Shown piece after piece: positions 48,100-61,600 of a stretch of DNA of 64,000 bases (its first letter is position 1; each line of letters begins with the position of its first letter). The position numbers and the translations under genes were made by a program. Location: positions 6,884,001 to 6,948,000 of the forward strand of contig JAJFZO010000609.1 of NCBI GenBank assembly GCA_021397835.1. The letters are read 5' to 3'. The notes below the pieces were generated by a model that saw only the letters and a program-made list of their open reading frames with translations, ran no database searches and was not told the origin of the DNA. The stretch comes from Moringa oleifera. Lineage: Eukaryota > Streptophyta > Magnoliopsida > Brassicales > Moringaceae.

Positions 48100-51000
48100 T
48101 TTTGGCCTCAATATCTAACTAGGAACATTTGTCAAGAATCTTAGGGGCTTTAAGCTGAGGCTTTTGGAGTGACAAGTGGAACATAGAAACATTAACATGG
48201 AAGACTCCTGGATTTATTAGAAAGTAAAAGACGAACACATTAAAAGTAAAACCCTAGACTATCTAAGAACGTAAGGGTTGGTAGATGGGTGAGAAAAAGC
48301 ATCAATAAGTACCTTAAAACGAGCATGCAGCGTGAGCAGAACGTCATTCAACAATGTTGCTGGCCAAGCTGGATCAGAAAGCTCGGAGGCAATAATTGAT
48401 TTCAATTCATCCAATGATTCATGTGGACTTTGCATCCATATCAATGCCTTGATTACCATCGCTCGAACATATACACACTCGCATGCTACAGTTGTTCGCA
48501 CTACTTCCATCAATGAAGCTAGCATACTTGCAATCGTATCCTTACCACCAGTTCCATTAGAAAAAGATTTTGTTCTTCGGATACCTGCATGAAACACAAA
48601 AGAATGATAAAAACAAGGAACAAAAATAGATAATGAACTGCAAACTATCAAATTGAGCTAAACTCAGAACATGACCAAAACAGTAAACTAAACACATGGG
48701 CCCCATCAAGTGATTCAAGCACTTCGGTTAAGAATCAGTAAATTGTATAAGCAGATATTCTATCAAAAAAATATAGACAGCAATCAAGGAGACTGAGTGC
48801 CCTATAAAACCCCCCACAGAATAAACGCAAAATATAAAGCTGCCAAGAAAATGAAGATTCAACAACTACAAATCCGCTAGTACATTCAACTAAAACAAAA
48901 CAAAGATAAGGACCAGCACAAACCACAAATGAAAAGATTTAATGAAAGAAAAGAAAGAAAAAAAAAAAACCTTCAGGATGAGAATTCCCATTAGCATCTG
49001 AATCAAGTGAATCTCCAGTCTCAGAAAATGCATTTACATTAACTCCTTCATCAATATCCTGTAAGCCTAAAGCAAATGCTGCAGCCCGGCTTTTTCCCAT
49101 CTCTTGGACAACTCTTGCTGCTGCATGAAGTACTGGCCTAGAGAAGCTACGAAACGAACTCTCCAACCTGAATCAAACATGAGAGCGAAATCAAGGTTAA
49201 AAGAACTTGTTAATCTTAACATTAAAGATGCAGCAACAAATAACTCTCAAGCCAAAGCAAGTTAGGTTCACTTTGGAGTGTGGGTCAGAATTGAAGGAGC
49301 TTAGGCAACCTTCTCATTACAAGCTTAATAAGAGGTTGTGGGCGCCTCGTCTTTTGAGATTTATCTTTCGAAGCCTTAGGTGGAAGTGAGTCACTTGACT
49401 CAACACCAGAACCCTTTGATGATACAGATGGCGCTTCCGGCAACTTAAGGATCTCTCTGGTCAAACGGTACCATCCAGCAGCCCGCTCTTCCGTCCTACA
49501 GTGTTTAATTATTAGGCTTACTACATCTTGTGAATATTAGGAAGAGACCACGTAGATACAAGCATCTAAAAGAATATTGAAATGTGTTGCAAGGAAGTTG
49601 TCTTAGGTCAAGGAAAAAATACCTTTCTGTATTATCATTTTTTCCCAGTATGCATAGGATTGCCTCAAAGCAAACTCGTTCACTGGGATCGAGGAGGAGT
49701 TGATAGAGGACTGAGTTGAACTGAGATTTAATATCAGGCCTCTCTATACACAGGGAAGCCAGTCATCTCATACATCCAAGGAATACATAAATGTTATAAT
49801 GCCAAAAAGAAAGGTCTAATATAATCACCATCTAATGCTCGCGCTCTTGATATTGTATGGCACAACCTGGCCAGTGAGACTCTAGCAAGCACATCATGTA
49901 AATGGAGAACATCCTGCAAAGCCCCTGATCCATACGTAAACACAAAGGATATCATTCGGTGCTGTATACTTTTGAAGGATCATGGAAGCAGCAAACACAT
50001 GTTCAATCATGCGGAGCATTTAAGATTAAAAATTAATTAAGAATTAGAAATCACAGAATGAGATGTTGCATGGTGCGCTAAGTTAAAATTTGCAATTGAC
50101 CAATAATACTGATGAGATATGCCCTGAATACTCGAAGAAAGAACCAGCAACCAACTTTTCCATGTTTCTTGGAAGATTCTTTTACATTTGATTTCCATCA
50201 AAGAAATTTTGTCCACTGATTTTTCTCTTTCTAATTTAAAAACAACACCACAAACTGCAGAACCAAGGGCCAGATAATAGATTTTTTCTATGCCATCATT
50301 CAACTCAGATACAGATGAACAACATAAGAGTTTTCATGCATAAATCTTCAACTAAAATGTACCACCAGAAAGAACAAAAAAGATGAAGACAACGACAACA
50401 AAGTCTATGGAAGAATACCTCCAGGGAGAACGAGCTTCCCTGCACCACAATTACAAAGGTAAAGCATTAGACGAGGAAAAAAGAAAATTCATCATTATGA
50501 TATGAAAACAAGTATTTTCCAGCAAACATCATTGCATGTCAGGCTAAAAGACAAGCAAGTTACCTAACGCCATCGCAACAGCATACGGGTCCCTTGTAGC
50601 CAACTCTGAGATAATTTCCAGAGAATGCCTCACAGCAACAGGATCAGCAAACGAAACCCTTCAGTCAAAAATAAACTTGCCTTGACTATCCAATAATATG
50701 CAATACAAAACATTCAAAGGGAATGGAAAAATATAAAATGATAAGAATAAACAAGATCTATAGATACCCACATGTGAGGTTCAATACAAACAAATATATC
50801 ATGCAAAAAAACTACAGGAAAGAAAAAACAGAAAACCACACCTAAGAAAAACAATAACAACAACTCCGTTTAAGAGCAAGTTAGAATTCCCTAGCAGCAA
50901 ACTACAGGTAAGGCAGCATTCCAAAGCACGTTATTGTTGCATAAGAAAGAAATGCAGTCTGTAGACTTGCTAGCCACCATTCAAGAAGCCATCACGGAAA

Positions 51001-52154
51001 TGAAGAACTCCGTGACATCCCAATCAAGTGTACAAATTGGTCCTCTGTTTCAAAGACTAAAGTTTTAAATAAACATAATGGGAGCATGGGGGCAAATAAA
51101 AAATTTAGATAAGCATATCGTTCTAAAACATTGAAGGCAGGGCCTGTCCTTGTTGAATTCAAGCTATGGGCAGACAACAAATTATGTCAAAACTTACTGT
51201 AGAAATAAATATTTCTATAACTACATTTTTCTGTAAGTATTTATTAGATGATTGGTCAAAAGGAAAAGGAAGACATGGTATGTTCATTCAGCCTTTCTAC
51301 TTCGCAACTGACACAAAGCAATATGGAAAGTTAAAATACCCATGAAAATTTGATATAGCAAAAACAGTCTCTTCAAAGGATGGGAATAAACTCATTAAAA
51401 AAGGAAATATAGCTATCAGTTAAAGGCTAAATTTCATCGACCAATCTCATTCCCACAATTCCTAGAGCACCATATCATAGTAGCAGAGCTGTATTCTAAG
51501 TTACTTTTTCTCTTAACACCAAATCTCCCGTGCAATCTTCTATAAACAACAAAACAGATATCATGTCACATGAACTCCAAACAAACCAAAAGGTTTGGGT
51601 CCGATAAAGGAATCATATATATTTACATATTCATACACAAGTCCACATGTTACTCCATATAAACCATGCTAACTTCATAAAAGATTAAAAAGCTCCTAAT
51701 CAATCTACAATGACCTAATTCCCCAAAATTCTATACCAATAAGAACCAAAGAAAATAACAAGGAATAACATCACATACTTTTGCCATTGCAATCCACTTA
51801 TTAGGTCATTTGAAACCAATAAATGAAACTCTCGAAATGTAAATAGTTAGGAAAAAGTATTTAGGAAGAAGACAAAGTATTTCAATTTGACAGGGAAGAC
51901 GCTCACCAAAATCATCAGTCTGTCATTTTCAATGATATGCTACATGTACGCAGCACAATGACACCAAATTAAGTGCCAACCAAGAAACCATGTTAACAAA
52001 AATCAAGGACAATAACACTAATTGAAGATAAAAATAAAAACAAAGAATCTTACCCCTGGACTGCACGATGCAAAAAAGCAGGATTTCCTGGATCAAGAGG
52101 AAGTCTTCTCAAAGCACTTAGTGCAGCATATTGCAAATTACTCCGAATGATAGA
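39468..52154 (-). CDS. TASH3: SH3 domain-containing TPLATE-complex subunit (TASH3-like), 5' end not in window
   Basis: Twenty exons on the - strand, in coding order: 52054-52154, 50564-50658, 50419-50439, 49829-49924, 49623-49743, 49310-49495, 48971-49167, 48313-48584, 47714-47815, 47152-47328, 46852-47040, 43676-43917, 43444-43590, 42897-43113, 41803-41931, 41545-41670, 40265-40318, 39998-40162, 39730-39789 and 39468-39542. All have GT/AG borders and consistent phase, giving about 920 codons with no stop before TAA at 39468-39470. Helical adaptin-like repeats (RSNLQYAALSALRRLPLD, VRTTVACECVYVRAMVIKAL, VRIVAVQALTTMAIRSGEPF) come first. An acidic, Ser-rich linker (EEDDGRSSGSSSPDSTGSVE) and a C-terminal SH3 domain follow. 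This matches Arabidopsis At2g07360, a subunit of the plant TPLATE endocytic adaptor complex at the plasma membrane. About 280 N-terminal residues are missing; their exons probably lie past 64000. Confidence 0.94.
44255..46336 (+). mobile_element. 5'-truncated L1-type LINE in a TASH3 intron
   Basis: The + strand shows broken ORF2: DAILIANKIVDHQL, GIICKLDVQKTYDHM (reverse transcriptase), GLGQGNPLSPLL-like sequence, a late block near 44741-44950, and a zinc-finger-like CLF/CEE stretch near 45720. It ends with a tail of ten A (46327-46336), the normal LINE 3' end. The endonuclease and ORF1 are missing, as expected for 5' truncation on insertion. It lies antisense to the host gene between exons 46852-47040 and 43676-43917 and shares its 3' end sequence with the LINE at 58650-63700. 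Confidence 0.88.
48066..48092. repeat. (TC)n microsatellite in a TASH3 intron
   Basis: About 13 TC units between exons 48313-48584 and 47714-47815; a GA repeat in the transcript. Confidence 0.9.
50419..50439 (-). CDS. TASH3: 21-nt microexon of the TASH3-like gene
   Basis: Needed to join exon 50564-50658 (ending in the first base of a Gly codon) to 49829-49924. It is flanked by GCAG and GTATTC and adds GKLVLPG in frame. The neighbouring introns are 124 and 494 bp. The peptide sits where relatives have a GKLxxPG segment, so it is a real exon and not a chance match. Confidence 0.88.
50659..52053 (-). other. TASH3 intron, no insertion recognised
   Basis: A 1.4-kb intron with AT-rich, non-coding sequence. 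No transposon, RNA gene or extra exon could be recognised. Confidence 0.5.
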
Positions 52155-53145
52155 CTAACATTAAAATCAATGAACCAAACTCAATAAGTAAACAGAACAA
52201 GACAAGGATATAATACTTATCATAAGAAACCATATGCAAAAGCAGACTACAAGGGAGGTGATAAGGGTCTCATGAACCTACCAGATAAATAAATAAAGCC
52301 TAAAGTGACTTCTGTCAACTGTGGTAAATGTTACTTTTTCTACCGTGAGACAAACATTAACATACTCTTCCTTAGTATTTGCACAGTCAGTATCAGTTTT
52401 CAGCTCAAAATGAAATATTGAACAGACCATAGATGAGGAGTACATGAAGAGAGTCTGTGCTTTTCATTTCAAGTAGCAAGGTGCTGAGCGTTAAAATGCT
52501 ATGAAATTTTAGAACTTGTAGGCTTCCCCCTTTACTACTATGGATTGATGCTTAGTGTAATCATGCAAATGATTCAGTTGCAGACACATCAAGCATATAT
52601 TTCCACAGCACAATTTGTGGAAAATTTCGTGTTAACCATTCATATATATTTAAAGAATATGTAAATATGTAACATCATTGCCTTTTCTTTAGGTAATTTC
52701 CTCACAAAAGGAGAGCCCCTCAATTTTATTTCAGATATCTTCAGAAGACTGCTCATTAACCTCAGATATGAAGAGGTTGTCCCAGATATGATGTTTAGAA
52801 AATTGGTTTTTGTTGCTATGATGCTCAGAATGTCTTTTTTTCTTTTTTTAATGTTTAGATCATCATGTTATGTTCTTATGATATTTAACAAAGCATTTCT
52901 TGGCAGGCACTTGAACCCTTCGAAAGATGCCTAGAAGGTTAACAGTTCAAGAAATATTGATTTGACTAGATAGAATACTACTTGATCAAATGGTACCTTC
53001 TCTTTCTTGATTAATATCTTATATATTGCTGCAATATGAGCTGCAATAATACTGACTAAGGGACTGGCTTAACAAAAGTATGCATTATGCTGTCTCCACA
53101 TAAAAAAACATCAGCCAATGGTCTGTCTCGACTACTTACAGTAGT
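52155..53145. other. Start of the long upstream TASH3 intron
   Basis: Follows the first visible exon (read from its 5' side). Non-coding. The sequence TCTATCATTCGG begins the exon after an AG, so an upstream exon must exist, but none was found between here and 64000. Confidence 0.5.
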
Positions 53146-53239
53146 TTTTTTTTTTTTTTAGCTGAAACAAGTTAAAGTGTATTATTTATTAGCACCAAGG
53201 GGGTGCAACCCGTTACATTGTGTCTAATACTGTTTGGTT

Positions 53240-56200
53240 AATAGATCCATGAATCCAGTTGTAACCTCTTCATTCACAAAATTATCCCCCGAACACTGAA
53301 ACTTCAATACTAAAAGTCACGACTCACATAGCACACCACTTGGTGTTTCTAAGTTATCAAACACTCTCCTACTCCTTCCACACCAAACACTCCAACATAT
53401 AAGATCAAGAATCATCTTTAGCAGTCACCTTTGATCTCCCCTCCCTCCCAGTCCTGTCCATGCCACTAATTCTGATTCGATAGAACCTGCAGTTGCCCAA
53501 AATATCCCCAATAGTTTCAGTACTGTTCCCCACAACTGAGACATCCATTTACAAGTCAAAAGCAAGTGCACAATAGATTCTTCCTGTTCTTTGCACAAGT
53601 AACACTGATTCACAATGATTTTGCCTGTTTTTCTCAGATTATCAAGCGTTAGTATCTTCCCATGTACTGCCTCCCAGGTGAAAAAAGCGACTCTAGGGGG
53701 GGCTTTCGTTTTCCAGATCTGCCTCCATGGGAATAACTTTCTTTCCCCTCCCCTGTACGTGCTCCTGTGATATGATCAAAACTGTGAAATCTTCATTCTC
53801 CCCACTGCCTAATTTCCAGCAGACCTTGTCCTCCATATTACTGGCCATTTGAAGACGGTGAATACTTGCCATAAATCTTTCCAGTTGCTCAGCCTCCCAA
53901 TCTTGAACATTCGTTCTGAACTAGACATTCCTTAACCCATGCCTCCTTCAAGTATGATAAAGAGAATATAGCTGGAAATGCCTCCCTCAATGGTACCTCC
54001 CCATACCATGTATCATGCCAGAACTTTACTGTATCTTCCCTCCCCGCTCTGAACATGAACTCAAGTTTAAAGTCATCCCAACCTTTTCTGATTGTCTTCC
54101 ATACACCAGAACCATAAGTACCTCCAACAATTTTGGTCATCCATCCTCCCTCCAGCTCCCCATACTTTAAGTTTAATGACCTCCACCACAAAGCATTCTT
54201 CTCCATCATGAATCTCCAAAGCCACTTCCCCAATAGAGCTTTGTTGAAAAGAGACAACCTTTTGATTCCTAAGCCTCCACTCTCAAAGGGTTAGGCTACT
54301 GCTTCCCGTTTAACTAGGTGAAATTTATAGCATTCCCCCCCCCCCCCCCCCCCCAATCTCCCCAAAGGAATCTCCTTTGGTAAAATCTCCAACTTGTTAG
54401 CTATACTCATCAGAATTGGAAGGAGTGATAAGAAGTAGACCAGCACGTTAGCAAGAGTGCTTGTAATCAAGGTAAGGCTGCCTGCCTTGGACAACCATTG
54501 CTTCTTCTAACCAGTTAGTTTCCTTTCGAATTTTTCCAATACCCCATTCCATATGGATGCTTCTTTCCATCTCGCTCCCAATGGAAGGCCTAAGTATTTC
54601 ATGGGAAAATTGACTAACTTTCCTCCCATAAGTGCAGCCAGGTCCTCTGCATTAATTGCATCTCCATCAGAGCTATTTCAGTTTTTCCGAAATTTGCTTT
54701 CAACCCTGAAACTGCTTCAAAAATCAGTAGAATACCTCTCAATGTTATCAAACTGTTCCTTCACTGCTCCACAGAAAATTATGGTATCATCAGCGAATAG
54801 AAAATATGATACCGTTATCTCATTACCATCACTGCCACCTTAAAACCCTCCAACATTCCTCTGTCAACAGCTTCGGTTAATAGTTCGTCTAAAGCCTCCA
54901 TAACAAATAAAAACAATAAAGGAGATAATGGATCTCCCTGTTTAAGACCCTTGGCTGAGTTGAAGAAATTTGTATGGCTAACGTTCACCATGATTGCATA
55001 TGAGACAGTGGAAATACACCAATATATCTAGTTGCACTACTTAGCTCCGCAACCCACTCTCCTAAACATGTACATAAGGAACTCCCATGACACGTGATCA
55101 TAAGCTTTCTCCATATCAAGTTTGCATATAATGCCATTGTTCCCTGATCTTATTTTGCTGTCCACAACCTCATTTGCTATGAGCACTGCATTTAAAATCT
55201 GCCTCCCCTTAATGAAAGCATTTTGAGTTGCACTAATTACCTCCTCAACCACTAGTCTCAATCTTTTTGCCAGCACCTTAGACAACAACTTGCATATGCT
55301 TCCAATCAAACTTATTGGCCTGTAATCCTTAACACTGACAGCCCCTGCTTTCTTAGGGATTAGCACAATAAAAGTAGAATTTAAAGTTTTAACAAACCTC
55401 CAATTCTTGCAAAACTTCTTAAACACTTTCATGATGTCACCTTTTAGGACTTCCTAATTTGCCTTCAAAAACTCCATAGAGAAACCCATCAGGACATGGT
55501 GCTTTGTCTTCATCACATTTCAAAAGTGTATTCCTAATCTCTTATTCCTCAAACTGGAACTCGATCCTCTCCCTCAGTTCAATGTCAATTTGCTTGGACT
55601 CCAACCCCTCACTTTTAGGCCTCCACATCTCTTCTTCTTGATATAACTTTCTGTAGTATTTGTTTATCCCTGCTTTTATTTCTTTTTCATCCTCTAGCTA
55701 TACTGAACCTATTTGTATCTTATAAAATTCCTTCTCCCTATGTATATTAGCCATTGTGGAAGAATGAAGTATTCCTATCCCTTCACTTTAACCAAGGCAC
55801 CTTTGACTTCTGCCTCCATGATATTTCAACTTCAGTAGCTACAACAGGTCTTCTTCATTAGCTATCAATCTCCTCTCCTGCACTGTCCCCTCAAACCATA
55901 GCAATACTGTCAATCTCCTATAGTTGATTCCTTAACTGATTTTTCATGTGTTCTAGACCTCTCAGCTACTCCTATTTTTTGATTTCAAACTTACACATTT
56001 GTAGTTTTCTTACAATCACAAAGCTTGCATTATCTTCTGCCTTCTCTCCCTTCCACTAGCCTTGTTATAGAACCTAAGTGGACAAGGACCCCACTTAAAA
56101 CCATCCACCACCAACATCATAGGATTGTGATCAAAGGTTGCTCTAGGAAGTAACAGTTGTTGCATGCATGGGAAGCTGTCTTCCTAACTATTAGACACTA

Positions 56201-56781
56201 AGAACTTGTCTAACCTAGACATGGATGGGTTATCTCTCATGTTGGACTGAGTGAACACCCCACCTGACAATGATAAGTCCTGTGATTCAAGTTCCGATAA
56301 GATCTCTCTAAATTCACTAGAACAATCCCCTCCACTTCTACTCCCCACCTTTTCTTGTGGGTATAGAACTACATTGAAGTCACCCCTATCACCCATGGCA
56401 GCCCTTCATACTTCCTCTTAACACTTTCAAATCTTCCCATAGTACTCGCTTTTTTGCCCTTATGCTGCTTCCATATACTCCAGTATATGCCCATTCTATC
56501 CCCCTATCCTCCATTATGAAAACACTGGAAAATAACATCGTCCAGCCCAACTTTCCTTCAAACTGCCCATCCTACCGTTCCAACATACCAAGATTGCCCC
56601 TAAGTTTCCTTGTGTTGGTTTTACCTCCCACTGGAGGTTCTGTGTAACCCATAAGCTGCTCACTACCCTTAAAAGACATTTTTGCTACTTTTGTCTCCTG
56701 TAGACAAATAATATCCGCCCGCCATTTACTAATCGATTGTTTGATAATGGCCCTCCTATCCACACTATTCAGCCCCCTCAC
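53240..56781 (-). pseudogene. LINE ORF2: endonuclease and reverse transcriptase
   Basis: The endonuclease starts near 56781 with RGLNSVDRRAIIKQ and DIICLQETK; later GDFNVVLYPQEK and MSRLDKFLVS (56184-56396) are its catalytic segments. The reverse transcriptase at 55037-55432 carries FIVLIPKKAGA, DYRPISLIGSICK, NAFIKGRQILNAVLIANE and GIICKLDMEKAYDHVSW, and continues to FADDTIIF. The C-terminal part shows KYLGLPLG, WKKQWLSKAG, LFNKALLGKWLWRF and the CYLCKEQEESIVHLLLTC zinc finger. Stops and frameshifts separate these blocks. Confidence 0.9.
54335..54354. repeat. C20 homopolymer
   Basis: Twenty consecutive C inside the LINE ORF2 (poly-Gly on the - strand). A second, shorter C13 run is at 57679-57691. 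Confidence 0.95.
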
Positions 56782-56789
56782 ATTTCAGG

Positions 56790-57990
56790 TTAATGTCTTA
56801 AATACCATCACTGTTATGACTACCCAAGCTCTTAAAAGCTCCATTCTCATATCCTTCCTTGTAGGCTCCTTTTCATAATTAATTCCAAACTTTAATCTCC
56901 TAAGCTCCCTATTAACACTCCTGCAACTCCACTTTTTACTATTCTCTTCTCTACAGGTGAGTATCCTGACCATTGTTCTTCTTAATTTTCATAAACAGCT
57001 CCCCAACCTCTCCTTCCAAGCCTTCAAATTTGAGATCAACTGACTCGCGTACTTTAGATAAATTTCTCATGACCCTTCTAGATATTTCCTGCTCCATCCT
57101 CTTATCAGAATCCTTCCCAGTAGGGCTTCCTAATTCCAACAATGTTGTTCCTATTAAAGCTTCCTTGCTTGCATCATTCTCACCCAACACCATAACCCTA
57201 TCCATACAGATTGCCAGTGGGGTGACAAACAACCCAATTCCACTGGGTTTGGTGTCATCAACCGCTTCGCTCTAGAGACTTTTGCCCCAATTCTCTCTAT
57301 TAGTTATAATACACTCATATGTTTTCCTACCCAAATTTTCTTCAAGCTTTCCCACCTTTCGATGAGTCCCTAGCCCAGCCCAACTCCAACATGCCTTTCA
57401 GTTGTATGTCCTTTTAATAATTTGGGCCTCCAACTAATATTCGACTCGAAGCCCACTCGCCTATTTGAATTACGACCCAGCAATAGCGTCTACTCCATTC
57501 AGTTGGTCGACCCGGGAGCTTCTACAACTTCACCTTTGCTAGGGTTTCAATCTTTGATCACCACCTACTTCCATGTCTTCTTGTCGTCCTGTAGTCTTCC
57601 TCTAGACCTCCTACCATCTTCCATCGTACTCGATCAACCAGTCGCATAATGTGGGCACACAATAATCTCCCTTATCGTCCCCCCCCCCCCCAAAAAAACC
57701 CACGTCCTCCTGGTTCTTATTTGTTGCATCCTTAACTAAATCCTTGACCTCACTCCTTACCTTTCCCTTAGACACTCCGATTGTGTAGGATTCTCTTACC
57801 CTCTTCCACCATTCGAAACCTTTATTTCCCTTTGGCATATAAATGGATCTCTCTTGTCCTTGTAGATCTCAATCAATCGCAAGAACTCCCAATTCGCATT
57901 CGACCCAATCAATGCCATTAATACCTTGTTGCCCGCTCTTCTTGTCCTCAACCATCCCATTCTCCTTTCGATCACCACCAAACTGTCCAT
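56790..57990 (-). pseudogene. LINE ORF1 region
   Basis: Broken frames upstream of ORF2. The 57611-57990 part includes RDPFICQREIK and GNKGFEWWKRVRES, and 56951-57232 has a charged, coiled stretch (RRVMRNLSKVRESVDLKFEG). A WW-containing block of the same type (EGHNGLMWWHKIR) occurs in the LINE at 58650, supporting ORF1 assignment. No zinc knuckle was identified. Confidence 0.6.
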
Positions 57991-58649
57991 CGACAGCCAA
58001 AACCATATCTTCCTTAGTCAGTATAAAGAGACCCGTTTTCCTCTACTTTCCTCGATTATCCTTAGATCTTCAATGTCTCTTCCACCATCAAATCCAAAAA
58101 TTTTCCTTTCGATCCGGCGTAGGTCGCCACCCTACCTTTGTACAGTTTTTCTCCTTACATAATAAAAAGCACCTTTCTAGACTAAAACTCTCTCTAAAAG
58201 AAAGGATATAAATCCATAAGAGATGGCTTCACATGTCCACTATTTAATAGAACTAAGAAATATGTTACAATGATCCTTTCAAAATAGTTATAATCATTTA
58301 TATAATCTTTCCAATGCTTACTTTCTTATACTTAAAAGATATGATTTTAGACTCCTCATTTAGTTACTTGGTTAAAATTAATATATGCTAAAAAAACTAT
58401 ATTATTGTCAATATACAACTGATTTTTTCAATACAAAATGATGATATTAAAATAGCTTAATAATCTAAGCGATGTTAAATGGTTCAAACATGTACCTAAT
58501 TATAAATCATAAAAGAAAGAGATATTGATGTGAATTAAAAAGGGAAGTAAAAGATAGTAAACATTTTTTGAAATAATCCACACAAGAAAAAAAATATAAT
58601 AACGTAACTAGGGGACGAAATGGAGAAAAAAAGGAAAAGGTGATATTAA

Positions 58650-61600
58650 TAAAAGCCAAAGCTAATGGACAACAAGAGTTCTTGCATCTCTAGGAGACGA
58701 AATCAATGCACATGAGATCAATATTGTTTCCAGAAGGTCATAATGGACTTATGTGGTGGCATAAGATCAGGCCTTCGAACATTTGGGAAGGTAATGCCAA
58801 CACCAACATAACAAAGGACAATAAGGTGAATGGACACAAGAGGAGGTGGCCAATCCAAGCTTCAAGAGGATTGTTTGCTCGAATGGTGGATGTCACATCA
58901 AAGAGAGAAGGATAAATCATGAAGAGGTGAGGGTAATAGGTAGAAATCCTTCAATGGTGTTTTACTGGGTGAAGGAATAAGGGGCAAAACAAGGCTAATA
59001 TAGAGAACAGGTCACCCAAGTAAGGAAAACGAAAACTAACTATGAGTTAGGTTGATTTTTTAGGTTTGGGACAAGAGTTTTTGACCCAATCCTAGTTCAT
59101 CATGGACCAACGCAGCAAATGGGTAAGTGCATTAGGAAGACAAATGAGTTATAAGGAAAGAAAAGCCTACCCTATTGGCACCCAAAAATAACCATTTAGG
59201 CTTGACCCATGGTAGCAAAAGCCCAACGTGCAAGGCAAGTCAATAAAACTTGTCCTCAAAGCTCTTGAGTAATCTAGACCCGAGAGATACACATTCAAGT
59301 CCAACTAACCTAATTGAAATTTTTTGAAAAAATAACACTATTGGCGAGGACTTTGACGTTTGAGGTGAAAAAGATGATTGAGCGAACCTTTCGTACTTGG
59401 GCATATAGAAATCAAGGCAATTTGAAGCCATAGGGTAAGGGTATTAACAAAGCGAGTGACAAAGTATTGAGTCTATTTGATCCATGCATTGAGCTAAGGT
59501 TTGTAGGTAGTGCTCCAACATGGGACAACATTATTTTGAAGACAGAGTGTCAAAGAGTTGTCAAGGATAAAGGTAGGTGACGATTTGTCAAAATTGCAAA
59601 AGATTAAGATGAACTTATCCCAAAAAAAAAAAACCATTACTAGATCGGACAAATCTGGGCATAAAAGGTCGTCTCCATCTACACTGAGACAAGCTTCATA
59701 TGCCAAATATACAATGAAGGTTGGGGCTTATAGTCAATGTCTAGCTATGAATTTAAGCAATAGGGCTACATGGTTGGAAGCAAAGGTGCAAAATTGGGGC
59801 TAGGCATGGCTACAAAACAAAAATAGGACAATGGATGTGTCTTTCAAATATGAGAGAAGGAATAAGGGCATGGAATAAGGGAAGGCTAGATTGACAGAGA
59901 CTATAAATACAATGGGGCAAGAAGGCAACTCTTTAAAGGGAATATTGCAACTTACTATATAAAAAAAGTTTTAGAATGTATGAAAAAAGGAGAATGCGTG
60001 ACAAGTGAAGTCAAGGAGAGTGTTGAAGAATATGGGTAGAGTTTGTGACATGGTAGGGATCCCTTGCAAGGGCAAAAAGGATCAAGCTTATGCAATTTTC
60101 AATGAGATAAAGAGAAAGAAGAGTCAAAGGGCTAACAGGAGGTGTACCATGTTCAGAATCATATCATGAAATGTGAAAGGGCTTAACAACATAGAAAAAG
60201 GGTGATAATCAACATAGAAAAAAGGATGGTAATCAACTATGCATAATGAAGAAGGAATGTGGATATAATATGCTTACATGAAACAAAAATGAAAGAAATG
60301 AATTATGCTTGTGGGGGCATAAAAGAGTGGATTGGAGGGCCTTGCGATCCAAGGAAAGCTCTAAAGGGATTATTGTTATGTGGAGTAAGAGAGAGAGTTC
60401 TTGTGTTGAGAAATGGAAAAAGGAGGAGACATTATCATGCGTTTTGAGGATAAGGGCTAATATGGGTAGAATAAGCATTCAATGGAGTATATGGACATGA
60501 GAAGGGAAAGAGTTGTACGCGATTTTTTTTTAAAGGATGAAAAAGATCAAGCTTATCATGGGTGGTAAAAGAGGACTTTAATAAGATTTGTTATGAACAT
60601 GAGAAAATAGGAAAGGGGTGAAGGAGCTAATAAAGTGTTTTTCAAGATGTTGCAGAACTTGAACTAATAGACTTATCCTTTTAGCAAAGGTGAGTTTACT
60701 TGGTCCAACATGCATGACAATTATTCCTTATCAAGTATTGATCGATTTCGGATATCATACCAATGAGAGTGAGAGGAGGTACACCTAGGTGGGAGTTAAA
60801 GAATCTTACCAAGACAAGTATCATATCATAATCCTATTTTGTTGGAGGTGGAGGGCATGCAATGGAGACCTATTCCTTTTTGATTTGAAAGCATCTAATT
60901 TAGGGTTGATGGGTTTAGTCGACTAGTGTAGGAATGGTGAAAAAGTAACAAATTGATAGGGACTGCTAGTTATGTTATGGTGTCTACATTGAAGAATCTA
61001 AGACAACAAATCAAAAGATGAAACAAAGATGAAGTGGCAAGCTAGACAGAAGGAAAGAAACTTTGTGACAAGAGTTGGCAGAGATAAAAAAATGTAAGGA
61101 AATGAATGATGAAAATAGTGCACGCATGGCCAGTAAACAAGAGATGAAGTCACAAAAGAATTAGTGACTTGCATGAAGATAAAGGAGATATCATGGAGGC
61201 AAAAATCCACATACTTATGGTTAAAAGGAGATAAAAATACAAAGTTCTTTCATAAAACAAAAAAATACGCATGGAAGACAATGCCATCAAGGTTTTGAAA
61301 ATCAAAGGTGAAAAGGTAGAAGAGCAAACAGAGCTTAAAGAAAAAAATTAGACTTCTAATGAGACTTGTACAAGGAGGAATATACACAGAGATCGACTTT
61401 AGATAGTATGCTTTTTGATTAGATAGATAGTAAACTTAAAAGGTGGATCGAGATAGTTTGAAGAAGAAGAGGGCGAATTTGGATGATTGTGATGGTGATA
61501 AAGCACTTTGATCAAATGAGTTCATAATGGATTTCTTGAAAGAAAAATGAAATACCAATCAAAGTGAGATTAAGGGGTTGTTTAGGGAGTTTCATGAGAA

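Larger units (their letters stand above)
53146..58200 (-). mobile_element. Near full-length L1-type LINE, decayed
   Basis: A T-run at 53146-53159 is its poly(A) tail on the - strand. Coding order from the 5' end: ORF1 region (about 57990-56790), then ORF2 with apurinic endonuclease, reverse transcriptase and a C-terminal zinc-finger region. At about 5 kb it is close to full length for a plant L1. Frames are broken in several places, but the reverse transcriptase FADD box is intact (54786-54797). It lies in the same orientation as the TASH3 gene, in its presumed long intron. No target-site duplication was found by eye; the 5' boundary is approximate. Confidence 0.9.

Noticed and set aside
57843..58211. 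Plus-strand open frame of 122 codons
   Set aside because: Its complement is LINE ORF1-like sequence; the protein is Ser/Pro/Phe-rich without recognisable domains.
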